Notes: generated by a model from the letters alone, not told the origin. Shown: positions 1 to 7,248, counted from the first letter of the stretch. The stretch: 11,623 nt of DNA from Betaproteobacteria bacterium (GCA_009921765.1 RFXC01000138.1:1-11623); one strand, 5' to 3'. A program made the numbers and translations.

Positions 1-270
1 CCAGTCCTCCGTAGAAGGCCCTCCGATGGTCGGCGAGGCGCACGATCAGCCCCAGGGGCAGGATCATGGCCAGAGTCACCCAGGCCTCCGATCGGGTGAA
101 CACCGAGGCGGCACCCGGCGCACCCAGGGCCTGCCAAAGTTCCCGCGAAAAATCCGCGCGCACGCTGCGCAGCAGGGTGACCAGCGTGTAGGCCGCGATG
201 ATCGGTACCACGACGCCCCCGTGACGCCGCAGAAACCCCCATCGGTCCTTCCGGTCCATGGGCAGTCTTT
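1..270 (-). pseudogene. Internal fragment of a DUF5690-like membrane protein (cut at both ends)
   Basis: The minus strand is open from about position 271 to position 1. From the Met codon at 257-259 the peptide begins MDRKDRWGFLRR, followed by a hydrophobic stretch (GGVVVPIIAAYTLVTLL), then RSVRADFSRELWQALG, FTRSEAW and a second hydrophobic segment. From memory, the charged RSVRADF..E.W..LG block between membrane helices resembles the DUF5690 family of MFS-like multi-pass proteins of unknown function, where this block is internal rather than N-terminal. The Met at 259 is therefore probably not a start; similarity seems to continue upstream (ERLP, 260-271) and stops where livM similarity begins on the other strand. 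The gene also runs off the window at position 1. As I recall, DUF5690 occurs mainly in phyla other than Betaproteobacteria, so a foreign or chimeric origin is likely. The family assignment is moderate; the open frame is certain. Confidence 0.5.
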
Positions 271-710
271 CCGTGCGCGCGATCCACGACGACGAAAATG
301 TGGCGCTCCTGTTTGGTATCGATCTGCGCCGCACCCAGGTCGCGGCTTTTACGCTTGGCGGCCTGGTGGGTGGAGTGGGCGGTGCATTGCTCGTGCATCA
401 GTTTAATTTCATCGACGTGCAGGGAACCGGCGTGCTGTTCAGCATTTATGTGCTGCTCTATGTGCTGATGGGCGGTACGCAGACGGTGTGGGGTCCGGTT
501 TCAGGTGCGCTTTTCTTTACGCTCGTGCCGGAACTGCTCCGATACCTTGCATCGCTCGATCCGTCCCTCAAGCCGCTCGAGTCGGGGCGTTTCATCGTGT
601 TTGGCGTTGCGGTCGTGCTTCTCATGATCTGGCGGCCGCAGGGGCTCATCACCCGAACCATGATCGAGCGCTTGCTGGGGCGCTCGGGGGCAGGAGGACA
701 GCGTGGCTGA
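270..710 (+). CDS. livM: Branched-chain amino-acid ABC transporter permease LivM, 5'-truncated
   Basis: This is the C-terminal part, about 145 residues, of a LivM-type inner-membrane permease (full family members are usually about 300-350 aa or longer). It starts inside the conserved cytoplasmic loop (VRAIHDDENVALLFGIDLRR) that contacts the ATPases, followed by a Gly/Ala-rich membrane segment (FTLGGLVGGVGGALL), a further segment (LFSIYVLLYVLMGG) with the family-typical GTQTVWGPVSGA, and a last helix ending in IWRPQGL, the usual LivM C-terminus. The in-frame ATG at 258 is probably not a real start: everything upstream of about 270 belongs to an unrelated minus-strand frame, and LivH and the first helices of LivM are missing. 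The stop (708-710) overlaps the livG start by 8 bp, so it belongs to the liv operon. The function of the complete gene is confident; this copy as shown would not make a working permease. Confidence 0.88.
   Translation, partial: SVRAIHDDENVALLFGIDLRRTQVAAFTLGGLVGGVGGALLVHQFNFIDVQGTGVLFSIYVLLYVLMGGTQTVWGPVSGALFFTLVPELLRYLASLDPSLKPLESGRFIVFGVAVVLLMIWRPQGLITRTMIERLLGRSGAGGQRG
693..697 (+). promoter_or_regulatory. Shine-Dalgarno site of livG
   Basis: A strong GGAGG within AGGAGGA lies five bases before the GTG at 703 and inside the end of livM. It supports the GTG start and indicates that livG is translated as part of the same message as livM. Confidence 0.8.
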
Positions 711-1455
711 CGCGCTCCGGCTGGAATCGGTCAGCAAGGCTTTTGGCGGCCTTCAAGTGATTGAAGACCTGAGCTTCTCCGTGCCCAGCGGTAGCCGCAC
801 CGCGCTTATCGGCCCGAATGGTGCAGGCAAGACAACCGTATTCAACCTGATAAGCGGGGTCTACACCCCCGATTCAGGCCGAATCCTCATTGGTGGCACC
901 GACTCGGCAGGGGTGACCGCGGCGCGTCGGATCGGGTTGGGTTTGGCTCGCTCGTTTCAAAACATTCGGCTGATGCCGCATCTGTCTGCGGTTGAAAACG
1001 TGATGCTGGGCGAGCATCACCGGCGCCACCCGCTTGCCCCGGCGTGGGGCCGGCGCGCCACCGAAAGGGCCCGGGCGGCGCTTGCCGATGCCGGGCTGAC
1101 CGCCTACGACGGCATGGTGGTGTCCGAATTGCCCTACGGCATTCAGAAGCGCATCGAGGTGGTGCGCGCGCTCCTGGCCGACCCCTCGCTGCTGCTGCTT
1201 GATGAGCCCGCGGCCGGACTGAACGGAGCCGAGACCGACGAGCTGCGGAATCTCCTGGAACGCGTGTCTGCGCGCGGGGTCACCATTCTGGTGGTCGAGC
1301 ATGACATGCCGTTCGTGCACAGCTTCTGCAACCACGTGGTGGTGCTCAATTTCGGACGGAAGATTTACGACGGCGACAACCATGGGGTGCGCCGTGATCC
1401 GGCGGTACTCGAGGCCTATCTGGGCAGCAGCGCAGGAGCGACCGATGCTGCTTGA
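703..1455 (+). CDS. livG: Branched-chain amino-acid ABC transporter ATP-binding protein LivG
   Basis: This cytoplasmic ATPase is 250 aa, the normal LivG size, and powers import through the LivH/LivM permease together with LivF. Visible motifs are Walker A GPNGAGKTT (residues 37-45), a Q-loop Gln in SFQNIR (about 86), an ABC signature of the LivG-like form LPYGIQKR (143-150), Walker B LLLLDEPAAGLN (163-174) and the switch His in VVEHDM (200). The C-terminus has the usual Liv ending with EAYLG. The GTG start at 703 is chosen for its strong Shine-Dalgarno and because the protein begins right at the family N-terminus. It overlaps livM by 8 bp and livF by 11 bp. The substrate could be branched-chain amino acids, but this transporter class also imports amides, urea and aromatic acids, so specificity is not settled. 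Confidence 0.95.
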   Translation: MADALRLESVSKAFGGLQVIEDLSFSVPSGSRTALIGPNGAGKTTVFNLISGVYTPDSGRILIGGTDSAGVTAARRIGLGLARSFQNIRLMPHLSAVENVMLGEHHRRHPLAPAWGRRATERARAALADAGLTAYDGMVVSELPYGIQKRIEVVRALLADPSLLLLDEPAAGLNGAETDELRNLLERVSARGVTILVVEHDMPFVHSFCNHVVVLNFGRKIYDGDNHGVRRDPAVLEAYLGSSAGATDAA

Positions 1456-2161
1456 GGTCCGCGCGCTCGACGTCACCTATGGAACCACCCGGGCTGTTCG
1501 CGGGCTTGACCTCACGGTCGAGACGGGCGAGATCGTGACCGTGCTGGGCGCAAACGGCGCGGGCAAGAGCTCGCTCCTCCGGGCAGTTCAGGGGCTGGTT
1601 CGCCCGGCGAGTGGATCGATCCTCTTCAACGGTGAGCTGGTTGCGGGTTCGTCCGCAGCGAACCGGGTGTCGCGCGGCCTGGTGCTGGTGCCCGAGGGGC
1701 GGCAGATCTTCACCAGTCTCACGGTGCACGACAATCTGCTGATGGGTGCTTACTCGCGGCGCGACGACCCCTCCAGGGAAATCGATCAGATCTATCAGCG
1801 TTTTCCCAACCTCGCGCGACGCCGCGACATGTTCGCATCGGTGCTGTCGGGGGGTGAGCAGCAGATGCTCGCGATTGGTCGCGCGCTCCTCTCTCGCCCG
1901 AAGCTGATGATGCTCGATGAGCCTTCGCTTGGATTGAGCCCGATCCTCGTGCGCGCGCTCTTCGATCTGATCGGCGAACTGAATCGCGACGGGCTCAGCA
2001 TGCTGCTGGTCGAGCAGAACACGCAGATGGCACTTCAGTGCGCGCATCGCGCCTATGTGCTTGAATTGGGGCGGCTGGCCATGTCCGGGCCTGCTGCCGA
2101 CATTCTTGGCGATCCACGGATCGCTGCCGCTTATCTAGGATCGTCTGAAAGGAGACACTGA
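1445..2161 (+). CDS. livF: Branched-chain amino-acid ABC transporter ATP-binding protein LivF
   Basis: This is the second ATPase of the importer, 238 aa. It carries Walker A GANGAGKSS (35-43), the LivF-typical VPEGRQIF (82-89), ABC signature LSGGEQQ (134-140), Walker B LMMLDEPSLGL (about 154-164) and LLVEQN (187-192), where LivF proteins characteristically have Gln after the Glu. A longer in-frame opening back to 1301 exists but would run through livG coding sequence; the ATG at 1445 gives the family N-terminus (MLLEVRALDVTYG) and has AGGAG (1434-1438) six bases upstream. The stop shares a base with the livK start (TGATG), indicating translational coupling. It works as a heterodimer with LivG under LivH/LivM. 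Confidence 0.95.
   Translation: MLLEVRALDVTYGTTRAVRGLDLTVETGEIVTVLGANGAGKSSLLRAVQGLVRPASGSILFNGELVAGSSAANRVSRGLVLVPEGRQIFTSLTVHDNLLMGAYSRRDDPSREIDQIYQRFPNLARRRDMFASVLSGGEQQMLAIGRALLSRPKLMMLDEPSLGLSPILVRALFDLIGELNRDGLSMLLVEQNTQMALQCAHRAYVLELGRLAMSGPAADILGDPRIAAAYLGSSERRH
2148..2154 (+). promoter_or_regulatory. Shine-Dalgarno site of livK
   Basis: AAAGGAG lies about six bases before the ATG at 2161, within the last codons of livF. It fixes the start of the binding-protein gene and allows efficient translation independent of livF. Confidence 0.75.
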
Positions 2162-3333
2162 TGAAGCTCAAGGCAATCGTATTGGCTGGGGCGCTGGCTG
2201 CGGCCGGACCGCTCGCTGCTCAGGACCTGGTTCTGGGCCTCACGCACGCGAAAACCGGCCGCTATGCGGGCGTTGGAATTGGAACCGAGGTCGCTGTCGA
2301 CATCGCTGTGGCCGAGATCAACGCCGCGGGCGGGGTGAATGGGAAGAAGCTGCGCATCGAAAAATTCGATACCGGCAGCGAGGCTAAAAACGCCCAGGTG
2401 GCGGCTCAGAAATTCACCCAGGATGCGCGCGCGCTGGGCATTATCGGCCCGTTCTCAAGCCAGGAGGCACAGGTTGCTTTCGCAGCGGGTGAGCGGCTCG
2501 AGATCGTGCAGGTGCCCAATGCCGCTTCCGCGCCGGGGCTCACCAAAGACCGCAACTGGGCGTTTCGCGTGACCGAGGACGAAGGCAAGCAGTTCGGCCG
2601 ACTTCTCAAGACGCTGGAGACCAAGGGCGGTTTCTCGGCCAAGACGGCCGCCGTCATGTACCCCAGCGACGAGTTCGTGGGCAAGGCGCTTGCGGGCTGG
2701 ATGCCTTCGCTGCTCGAGAAGTCGGGCTGGAAACTGGTGATTCCGGCCGAGGGCTTCGCCACCAATGCCACCGATCTGTCGCCGCATATCACCAAACTGA
2801 AGGGCAACACGCCTGCGGTGGTCGCGTTTGCCGGCCTGCCCGAGGGCGCAATCAAGGTGATGAAGGAGGTACGTCGTCAGGGGCACAACAGCGTGCTGAT
2901 CGGATCGCAGATTTTTGCCGACCCTGATATTGCCAAGGTGCTTGGTCCCGATGGAGAGGGTGCGATTTTTGTGTCGTGGTACTGGTGGGATCTCAACGAC
3001 CGTACCCGTGCTTTCGAGAAAAAATTTCTTGACGAGGCGGGTAAGCGCGGTATCAACAAGACCGGCGCTCATCACGTGGATGCGTCGGCCTATGACATCG
3101 TGTATGCCTATGCCGATGCAATGCGGCGCGCCAAGGTGAGCGGTGATCCGGCCAAACTGAAAGACGAGCGCGCCGCTATCCGCGAAGCGCTTCGCATGGT
3201 TGAACTCGACGGTGTCACCGGCAAGGTCTGCTTCGACAAGGACCGCGATTCCGAGCTGCCCGCCTACATCATTCAGATCAAGGGTGGCAAGCGCACGCTC
3301 CTCGATTCACACGCACCCGATTCCTGCAAGTAA
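2161..3333 (+). CDS. Periplasmic branched-chain amino-acid-type substrate-binding protein (LivK-like)
   Basis: This 390-aa protein starts with a Sec-type signal peptide (MKLKAIVLAGALAAAGPLAAQ, cleavage probably near residue 20), then the receptor-family (Peripla_BP_6) opening LVLGLTHAKTGRYAGVG and the conserved VAVAEINAAGGVNGKKLR-like segment. Further family features are IIGPFSSQEAQVA (about residues 98-110), VAFAGLPEGAIKVMKEVRRQG in the second lobe, and HHVDASAYDIVYAYADAMRRA near the hinge. Two cysteines near the C-terminus (about 357 and 389) could form a periplasmic disulfide. It directly follows livF and is the last gene of the operon, so it is the receptor that delivers ligand to LivHMGF. 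Members bind leucine/isoleucine/valine but also amides, urea and aromatic acids; the neighbouring catabolic genes make a non-amino-acid ligand plausible. The TAA stop is followed by GC-rich hairpins. Confidence 0.9.
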   Translation: MKLKAIVLAGALAAAGPLAAQDLVLGLTHAKTGRYAGVGIGTEVAVDIAVAEINAAGGVNGKKLRIEKFDTGSEAKNAQVAAQKFTQDARALGIIGPFSSQEAQVAFAAGERLEIVQVPNAASAPGLTKDRNWAFRVTEDEGKQFGRLLKTLETKGGFSAKTAAVMYPSDEFVGKALAGWMPSLLEKSGWKLVIPAEGFATNATDLSPHITKLKGNTPAVVAFAGLPEGAIKVMKEVRRQGHNSVLIGSQIFADPDIAKVLGPDGEGAIFVSWYWWDLNDRTRAFEKKFLDEAGKRGINKTGAHHVDASAYDIVYAYADAMRRAKVSGDPAKLKDERAAIREALRMVELDGVTGKVCFDKDRDSELPAYIIQIKGGKRTLLDSHAPDSCK

Positions 3334-3340
3334 TCGGTCA

Positions 3341-3418
3341 GCCCGGGGCCGGGTGCCCCGAGGGCTGCGGCTGTGCCGCCAGGCGCAGCTGCAGCGTCAG
3401 GCCCCGCGAAGGGGCCTG
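3341..3418. terminator. GC-rich hairpins between convergent genes, possible two-way terminator
   Basis: The 99-bp gap between livK and the convergent deacetylase gene holds several stem-loops. The clearest is CAGGCCCC (3398-3405) paired with GGGGCCTG (3411-3418) around a GCGAA loop, an 8-bp perfect stem. A second is CGGGGC (3344-3349) with GCCCCG (3355-3360), extendable past a bulge, and a third is GCTGCG (3364-3369) with CGCAGC (3384-3389). No clear T-run follows on either strand, so they are not textbook intrinsic terminators, but the position between converging genes supports a role in ending or protecting both transcripts. Confidence 0.5.
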
Positions 3419-3432
3419 CCCTGGCGGGGCGC

Positions 3433-4344
3433 TCAGCCCTGTCCTGCGATGTGGTCGCGGCAGTTTTTCAGATACCACTCCGCCACCTGCTCGCGGGTGG
3501 TCCACCAGACATCAGAACGGCTTTTCGCGTGGCTCAGAAACTCGCGAAAGCAGGGCATCCGGTGCGCGTGGCCGGAGACATGTGGATGGAGGCCGATGTT
3601 CATGAGGCGCGCGCTCTCGGCTCCTTCGCGATACAGTTCGTCGAACTGGTCCTTCAGCATCCGGGCCGCGTCCCAGGTGGTCATGGCGCGGCGGTGAAAG
3701 AAGGTGAAGTCATTCACCTCGATGGTGTAGGGCACATTGACGATCGGGCCTGAGGGCGTGCTGATCAGATAAGGCTGATCGTCGTTCATGTAGTCGCAGA
3801 AAAACAGAAGCCCGTTTTCGGCCAGGATGTCTGGCGTATTGGGGGTGCTGCGCAGCGACGATGACAACCAGCCACGCGCTGGCCGGCCGCACACCTGCTT
3901 GTAGACCTCCAGCGTACGGCGGATCAGGTCACGTTCGGCGGCCGGATCAAAGGTGTAGCGGGTGAGGAGCTCGCCCTGCTCATAGTTGTGCGCCACCACC
4001 TCCCAGCCCCGATCCAGACCAAAGCGGATCACCTCCGGGCGCTCGGTGCCCATTTTGGCGTTCATGGTGAGTGACATCGGTACGCCTGCTTCCTCAAACA
4101 GCCGAAAGAGGCGCCAGACGCCTGCGCGCTGGCCGTACTCCCGCCAGGTGAAATTCGGGAAATCGGCGACGTTGCCAGGCAGCGGGTCGGGCAGCATGGG
4201 GGGGCCGCCGGCGTAATAGGGCTCGGAGCCGGGCTTGGTCAGATCCCAGTACTCGCAATTCATGGTGATGATCACGGCGAGGCGCTTGCCGTCAGGCCAG
4301 TGAATCGGTTTTCGCGTGGGTGCGGCGGACCAGGGATAATGCAT
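3433..4344 (-). CDS. PuuE-like polysaccharide-deacetylase-fold protein (putative cyclic amide/ureide hydrolase)
   Basis: This 303-aa protein has the NodB/CE4 fold in the version seen in PuuE-type allantoinases and related putative urate-catabolism proteins. Family-like blocks are RLAVIITMNCEYWD (21-34), WREYGQRAGVWRLFRLFEEAGVP (67-89), EVVAHNYEQGE (115-125), TPDILAENG (170-178), CDYMNDDQPY (183-192) and GLHPHVSGHAHR (251-262). The canonical CE4 metal motifs are altered: the usual Asp pair is replaced by N-C-E, and the His-x-x-x-His by H-N-Y-E, so metal binding or chemistry may differ from sugar deacetylases. No signal peptide is seen, so it is cytoplasmic and more likely acts on a small cyclic amide or ureide than on a polymer. 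It stands alone, converging on livK and diverging from the MBL gene; AGGA lies about nine bases before the ATG. The substrate is unknown. Confidence 0.8.
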   Translation of the reverse strand: MHYPWSAAPTRKPIHWPDGKRLAVIITMNCEYWDLTKPGSEPYYAGGPPMLPDPLPGNVADFPNFTWREYGQRAGVWRLFRLFEEAGVPMSLTMNAKMGTERPEVIRFGLDRGWEVVAHNYEQGELLTRYTFDPAAERDLIRRTLEVYKQVCGRPARGWLSSSLRSTPNTPDILAENGLLFFCDYMNDDQPYLISTPSGPIVNVPYTIEVNDFTFFHRRAMTTWDAARMLKDQFDELYREGAESARLMNIGLHPHVSGHAHRMPCFREFLSHAKSRSDVWWTTREQVAEWYLKNCRDHIAGQG

Positions 4345-4400
4345 TGGAACGTCCTGTGAAAGTGATGTCGGGCGCGGCCCTGCGCCGGAAAGGAGGAATG
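4345..4400. promoter_or_regulatory. Compact divergent control region
   Basis: Only 56 bp separate the divergent deacetylase and MBL-hydrolase starts. A small stem-loop, GGCGC (4371-4375) with GCGCC (4382-4386), and a strong AGGAGG (4391-4396) before the MBL start are visible. No clear -35/-10 pair could be identified, so promoters must overlap coding sequence or be weak; shared regulation of the two genes is likely but inferred. Confidence 0.35.
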
Positions 4401-5303
4401 ATGTTAACGCAGCCCCTGGGTGAATTCAGGATCGACCGAGTCCTGGAGTCGGAAGGCACGTTTGCGCCGGCCAAGGTTCTCATGCCGCAGTTCAATCCCG
4501 TCGTGCTCGCGCAGGCCGAGGCCGATGCCTGGTTGCGGCCGCAGTTTCTCACTGCAGATGATGCGCTGGTGATGGGCTTTCAGAGCTTCGTCATTCGTAC
4601 TGGCCGGCTGACCATCCTGATCGACGGTTGTGTCGGCAACGACAAGGAGCGGCCGCAGCGCGAAACCTGGCATCGCCGACGCTCAAGCGCTTATCTCGAT
4701 CAGTTGACCGCGCTGGGGCTCTCGCCTGACGACATTGACGTGGTGATGTGCACGCATCTGCATGCCGACCATGTGGGCTGGAACACCGTGCTGAAGGACG
4801 GTCGCTGGGTGCCCACTTTTCCGCGTGCGCGCTATTTGTTTTCCCGGACGGAATATGAGTTCTGGGAGGCGGCACATCGCGATGCGCTCGCCGCAGGCGG
4901 TCCGCCGACCAACCACGGTTCGTTTGCCGACAGCGTGCTGCCGGTGATGGAGGCGGGCCGGGCCGAGCTCGTTGGCGATGGGCATGAGGTCTGCGCGGGG
5001 GTGCGGATTGATGCTGCGCCTGGCCATACGCCGGGCAACAGCGTGATTGCGGTGCAAAGCGGCGGTCAGCGCGCGCTCCTCACGGGTGATGTCATTCATA
5101 CGCCGGTGCAGATTGCGGTGCCGCAGTGGTCGTCTCGTTTCTGCGAGGACGCAGCGCAGTCGGCAGACTGCCGCGAGCGCCTCCTCAAACATACCTGCGA
5201 CAGCGGCACGCTGCTACTTGCTGCGCACTTCCCGTCGCCAACGGCGGGTTGGGTGGAGAGCGCAGGGGGCGGTCGCATGCGGTTTCGCTGCGTCGGTTGC
5301 TGA
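4401..5303 (+). CDS. Metallo-beta-lactamase-fold hydrolase
   Basis: This 300-aa MBL-fold protein has the full metal-binding set: THLHADHVGWN (118-128; H119, H121, D123, H124), GHTPGN (208-213; H209), LLTGDVIHTP (227-236; D230) and a late His in AAHFPSP (276). It also carries LIDGCVGNDKERP (74-85) and DGRWVPTFPRARYLFSRTE, usual for a broad group of cytoplasmic MBL hydrolases related to lactonases but mostly uncharacterised. Two ATGs, at 4398 and 4401, follow an AAAGGAGGA; 4401 is preferred for spacing, and the open frame back to 4320 has no supporting signal. It diverges from the PuuE-like gene and converges on the alpha/beta hydrolase gene with a 39-bp gap. A lactone or amide hydrolase in the local pathway is plausible; the reaction is not known. 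There is no signal peptide. Confidence 0.88.
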   Translation: MLTQPLGEFRIDRVLESEGTFAPAKVLMPQFNPVVLAQAEADAWLRPQFLTADDALVMGFQSFVIRTGRLTILIDGCVGNDKERPQRETWHRRRSSAYLDQLTALGLSPDDIDVVMCTHLHADHVGWNTVLKDGRWVPTFPRARYLFSRTEYEFWEAAHRDALAAGGPPTNHGSFADSVLPVMEAGRAELVGDGHEVCAGVRIDAAPGHTPGNSVIAVQSGGQRALLTGDVIHTPVQIAVPQWSSRFCEDAAQSADCRERLLKHTCDSGTLLLAAHFPSPTAGWVESAGGGRMRFRCVGC

Positions 5304-5342
5304 CGCGGCGGCCCGGCAGACCGCGCGCCGGACTGTGCCCGC

Positions 5343-6116
5343 TCAGGCGGTGCGGTGCGAGGGGAGGGATTTGAGGAAGCGCATCATGACCGCTGCCGTG
5401 GCGTCCAGCTGCTCGATGAACAGCATGTGGGGGGCACCGGGCAGCACCTCATAGCGTGCGCCCGGGATCGCATCGGCAATGCGACGGACTGCGGCGGGGG
5501 TGGAGGACACATCGCATTCGCCCGCCACGCAAAGCGCCGGAATGCGCAACTGGTGCAGGCGAGGTTCGGTATCGAGCCCTGAGATGGCCTTCCAGCCCTG
5601 CGCCCAGCCGCGTGGATCGCGATTGAGCAGATACTCGCGTGCCGCGAGCGCCGCCGGGCTCTGCCTGAAGGCCGGCGTAAACCAGCGCTCCATGGTTGCA
5701 TCAATCACCGCCGTCATGCCCCGTGCAAGGGAGTCGGTGCCGCGGGCTGCGATCGCGGCCCGCCGCGGCGCATCGTAGGAGCAGGGGCCTGCAAGCGCGA
5801 GCAGTGCGCACACATCTGACGGATGTCGAATGGCGAGTTCCTGCGCGGTCATTGACCCGAAGGAAAAACCTCCCAAAGCGCAGGGCGCAAAGCCGTGCGC
5901 TTGCAAGGTTTCGTGCACATCGTCTGCGAAGTCGGCCATCGAATGACCGAGGGGCTCGAGCGGCGACTCGCCGTGGCCGCGCAGGTCGATCCGCATCACC
6001 TGATAGTGCTCGGCGAGGCGGCTCGCGAGTGGCGCAAGAAATCCGCCATGAAGACCGACCGGATGCAGGAGCGCAACGCGGGGCCCGTGCCCCTCGATGA
6101 CAGTGTGAAGCAACAT
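5343..6116 (-). CDS. Alpha/beta hydrolase, 3-oxoadipate enol-lactonase-like
   Basis: This 257-aa single-domain alpha/beta hydrolase has the typical PcaD-like length and motifs: an oxyanion-hole segment LLHPVGLHG (16-24), DLRGHGES (44-51), the nucleophile elbow GFSFG (83-87, Ser85), the acid in AGECDVSS (Asp202) and the catalytic His in GAPHMLF (His230). The complete Ser-Asp-His triad points to an active cytoplasmic hydrolase. PcaD opens enol-lactones in aromatic ring cleavage pathways, but no other protocatechuate or catechol pathway gene is in the window, so a related lactone or ester is equally possible. Start: ATG at 6114-6116 with GGGGGA about seven bases upstream. It diverges from the oxidoreductase gene across 121 bp and converges on the MBL gene. 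Confidence 0.85.
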   Translation of the reverse strand: MLLHTVIEGHGPRVALLHPVGLHGGFLAPLASRLAEHYQVMRIDLRGHGESPLEPLGHSMADFADDVHETLQAHGFAPCALGGFSFGSMTAQELAIRHPSDVCALLALAGPCSYDAPRRAAIAARGTDSLARGMTAVIDATMERWFTPAFRQSPAALAAREYLLNRDPRGWAQGWKAISGLDTEPRLHQLRIPALCVAGECDVSSTPAAVRRIADAIPGARYEVLPGAPHMLFIEQLDATAAVMMRFLKSLPSHRTA

Positions 6117-6237
6117 GACAGATCCCCCGGGAAGCGCGCGCCCAGTTGGCTGCGCGCTGCCATTATCACGCGGTTGGACAGCGGCTCATACGGATTGCTA
6201 AGCTCGACGCTTTGCCGAGAGGCGGGGAGGGCGGTTG
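6117..6237. promoter_or_regulatory. Divergent intergenic region with inverted repeat
   Basis: This 121-bp region lies between the divergent alpha/beta hydrolase and oxidoreductase genes. It contains AGCGCGC (6133-6139) paired with GCGCGCT (6152-6158), which with inner GCC/GGC pairing gives a stem of about ten base pairs with one bulge. On the plus strand TTGGACA (6174-6180) is a -35-like element, but the best downstream -10 candidate (TAAGCT, 6199-6204) is 19 bp away and weak. On the minus strand GATAAT (within 6162-6168) resembles a -10 with no good -35. The repeat lies in the hydrolase leader and could be an operator or an mRNA hairpin. Confidence 0.4.
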
Positions 6238-7248
6238 ATGATCCGGGCTGCGATCGTTGGTATGGGGGTGTGGGGACAGAACCTGGTGCGTCATGTGCAG
6301 GGCCAGAGTTCACTGATCCGGTTTACGGCCGGCACCACACGAACGCTGGACAAGGCGCAGCGCTTCGCGGCCGAGCACGGCATCCGACTGCTTCCGAACT
6401 ATGACGCGGTGCTCGCCGATCCCGACATCGACGCTGTGGTGCTTGCCACGCCTCACCAGCAGCATACCGATCAGATCGTTGCAGCAGCCCGGGCTGGCAA
6501 GCATGTGTTCAGCGAAAAGCCAATGGGCCTGGACCGCGAAAGCGCACAGCGGGCCGCGCAGGCGTGTGCCGAAGCGGGCGTGACGCTGGGTGTGGGCTAC
6601 AACTGGCGCTATCAGCCCGCGCTGCAGCGGATCCGGGCGATGATCGATGACGGGACCCTGGGCCGGATTCTGCATGTCGAAGGCAACTTTTGTGGACCAA
6701 GCGCCTACCGCTTTCCGCGTGGTCACTGGCGACATGATCGCGATGAGTGTCCCGCTGGCGGCATGACGGGGCGCGGGGTGCATGTGATTGACGCGATGAT
6801 CCATCTGGTCGGCCCGATCGACACCGTGACCGCCCAGAGTCTGCGCCTTGCGCAGGATTTCGGCATGGACGACACCACATCGATGCTGCTTCGGTTTCGG
6901 AACGGCGCAACCGGATATCTGGGGACGGTGATTGCTTCCGCCGAAACCTGGCGAATGCAGCTGTTCGGAAGTCGTGGCTGGGTGGAGGTCGGAGATGTCG
7001 AACATCTGCACACCTGGGACCTGAAAGTGTGTCTGATCGATTTTGATAACGTCACCCAGAAACGCGCACCCGAGGTGATCCGCTTTGAACCGGGCAGTAC
7101 CGAGCGAGCCGAGCTTGAGCATTTCGCCCGGCTTGTCGAAAGCCGCAGCGCCATGGTCACGCCCGATGGCGACGCGGTTCACAATGTGGCGGTGTTCGAT
7201 GCAATCAAGGCATCGATTGCCGCATCTCAGACCGTTCAGGTTCGTTGA
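6238..7248 (+). CDS. Gfo/Idh/MocA family NAD(P)-dependent oxidoreductase
   Basis: This 336-aa cytoplasmic oxidoreductase has an N-terminal Rossmann domain beginning IRAAIVGMGVWGQN (2-15; the nucleotide-binding G-x-G-x-x-G variant), VVLATPHQQHTD (67-78), and the catalytic EKP motif in FSEKPMG (91-97, Lys94). The C-terminal alpha/beta domain carries YNWRYQPAL (121-129) and GGMTGRGVHVIDAMIHLVG (174-192), matching the family segment with the conserved His-x-x-Asp. Length is normal. The ATG at 6238 is chosen over the TTG at 6235 because GGAGG (6226-6230) lies seven bases upstream. It is the first gene of a probable three-gene operon with the Bug-type binding protein (35-bp gap) and the second deacetylase. 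Relatives oxidise or reduce sugars, inositols and other hydroxy compounds; the substrate cannot be told here. Confidence 0.9.
   Translation: MIRAAIVGMGVWGQNLVRHVQGQSSLIRFTAGTTRTLDKAQRFAAEHGIRLLPNYDAVLADPDIDAVVLATPHQQHTDQIVAAARAGKHVFSEKPMGLDRESAQRAAQACAEAGVTLGVGYNWRYQPALQRIRAMIDDGTLGRILHVEGNFCGPSAYRFPRGHWRHDRDECPAGGMTGRGVHVIDAMIHLVGPIDTVTAQSLRLAQDFGMDDTTSMLLRFRNGATGYLGTVIASAETWRMQLFGSRGWVEVGDVEHLHTWDLKVCLIDFDNVTQKRAPEVIRFEPGSTERAELEHFARLVESRSAMVTPDGDAVHNVAVFDAIKASIAASQTVQVR

Noticed and set aside
258..269. ATG at 258 as the true start of a short LivM-like gene
   Set aside because: The reading frame begins in the middle of a conserved permease loop, lacks the earlier helices and has no Shine-Dalgarno; the 12 bases belong better to the opposite-strand frame.
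1301..1444. N-terminal extension of livF back to 1301
   Set aside because: It lies inside livG in another frame and encodes a Cys/Trp/Thr-rich peptide unlike the family; ATG 1445 has a good ribosome site.
4320..4400. Longer MBL protein starting at 4320
   Set aside because: It overlaps the divergent deacetylase start and has no ribosome site, whereas AAAGGAGGA directly precedes 4398/4401.
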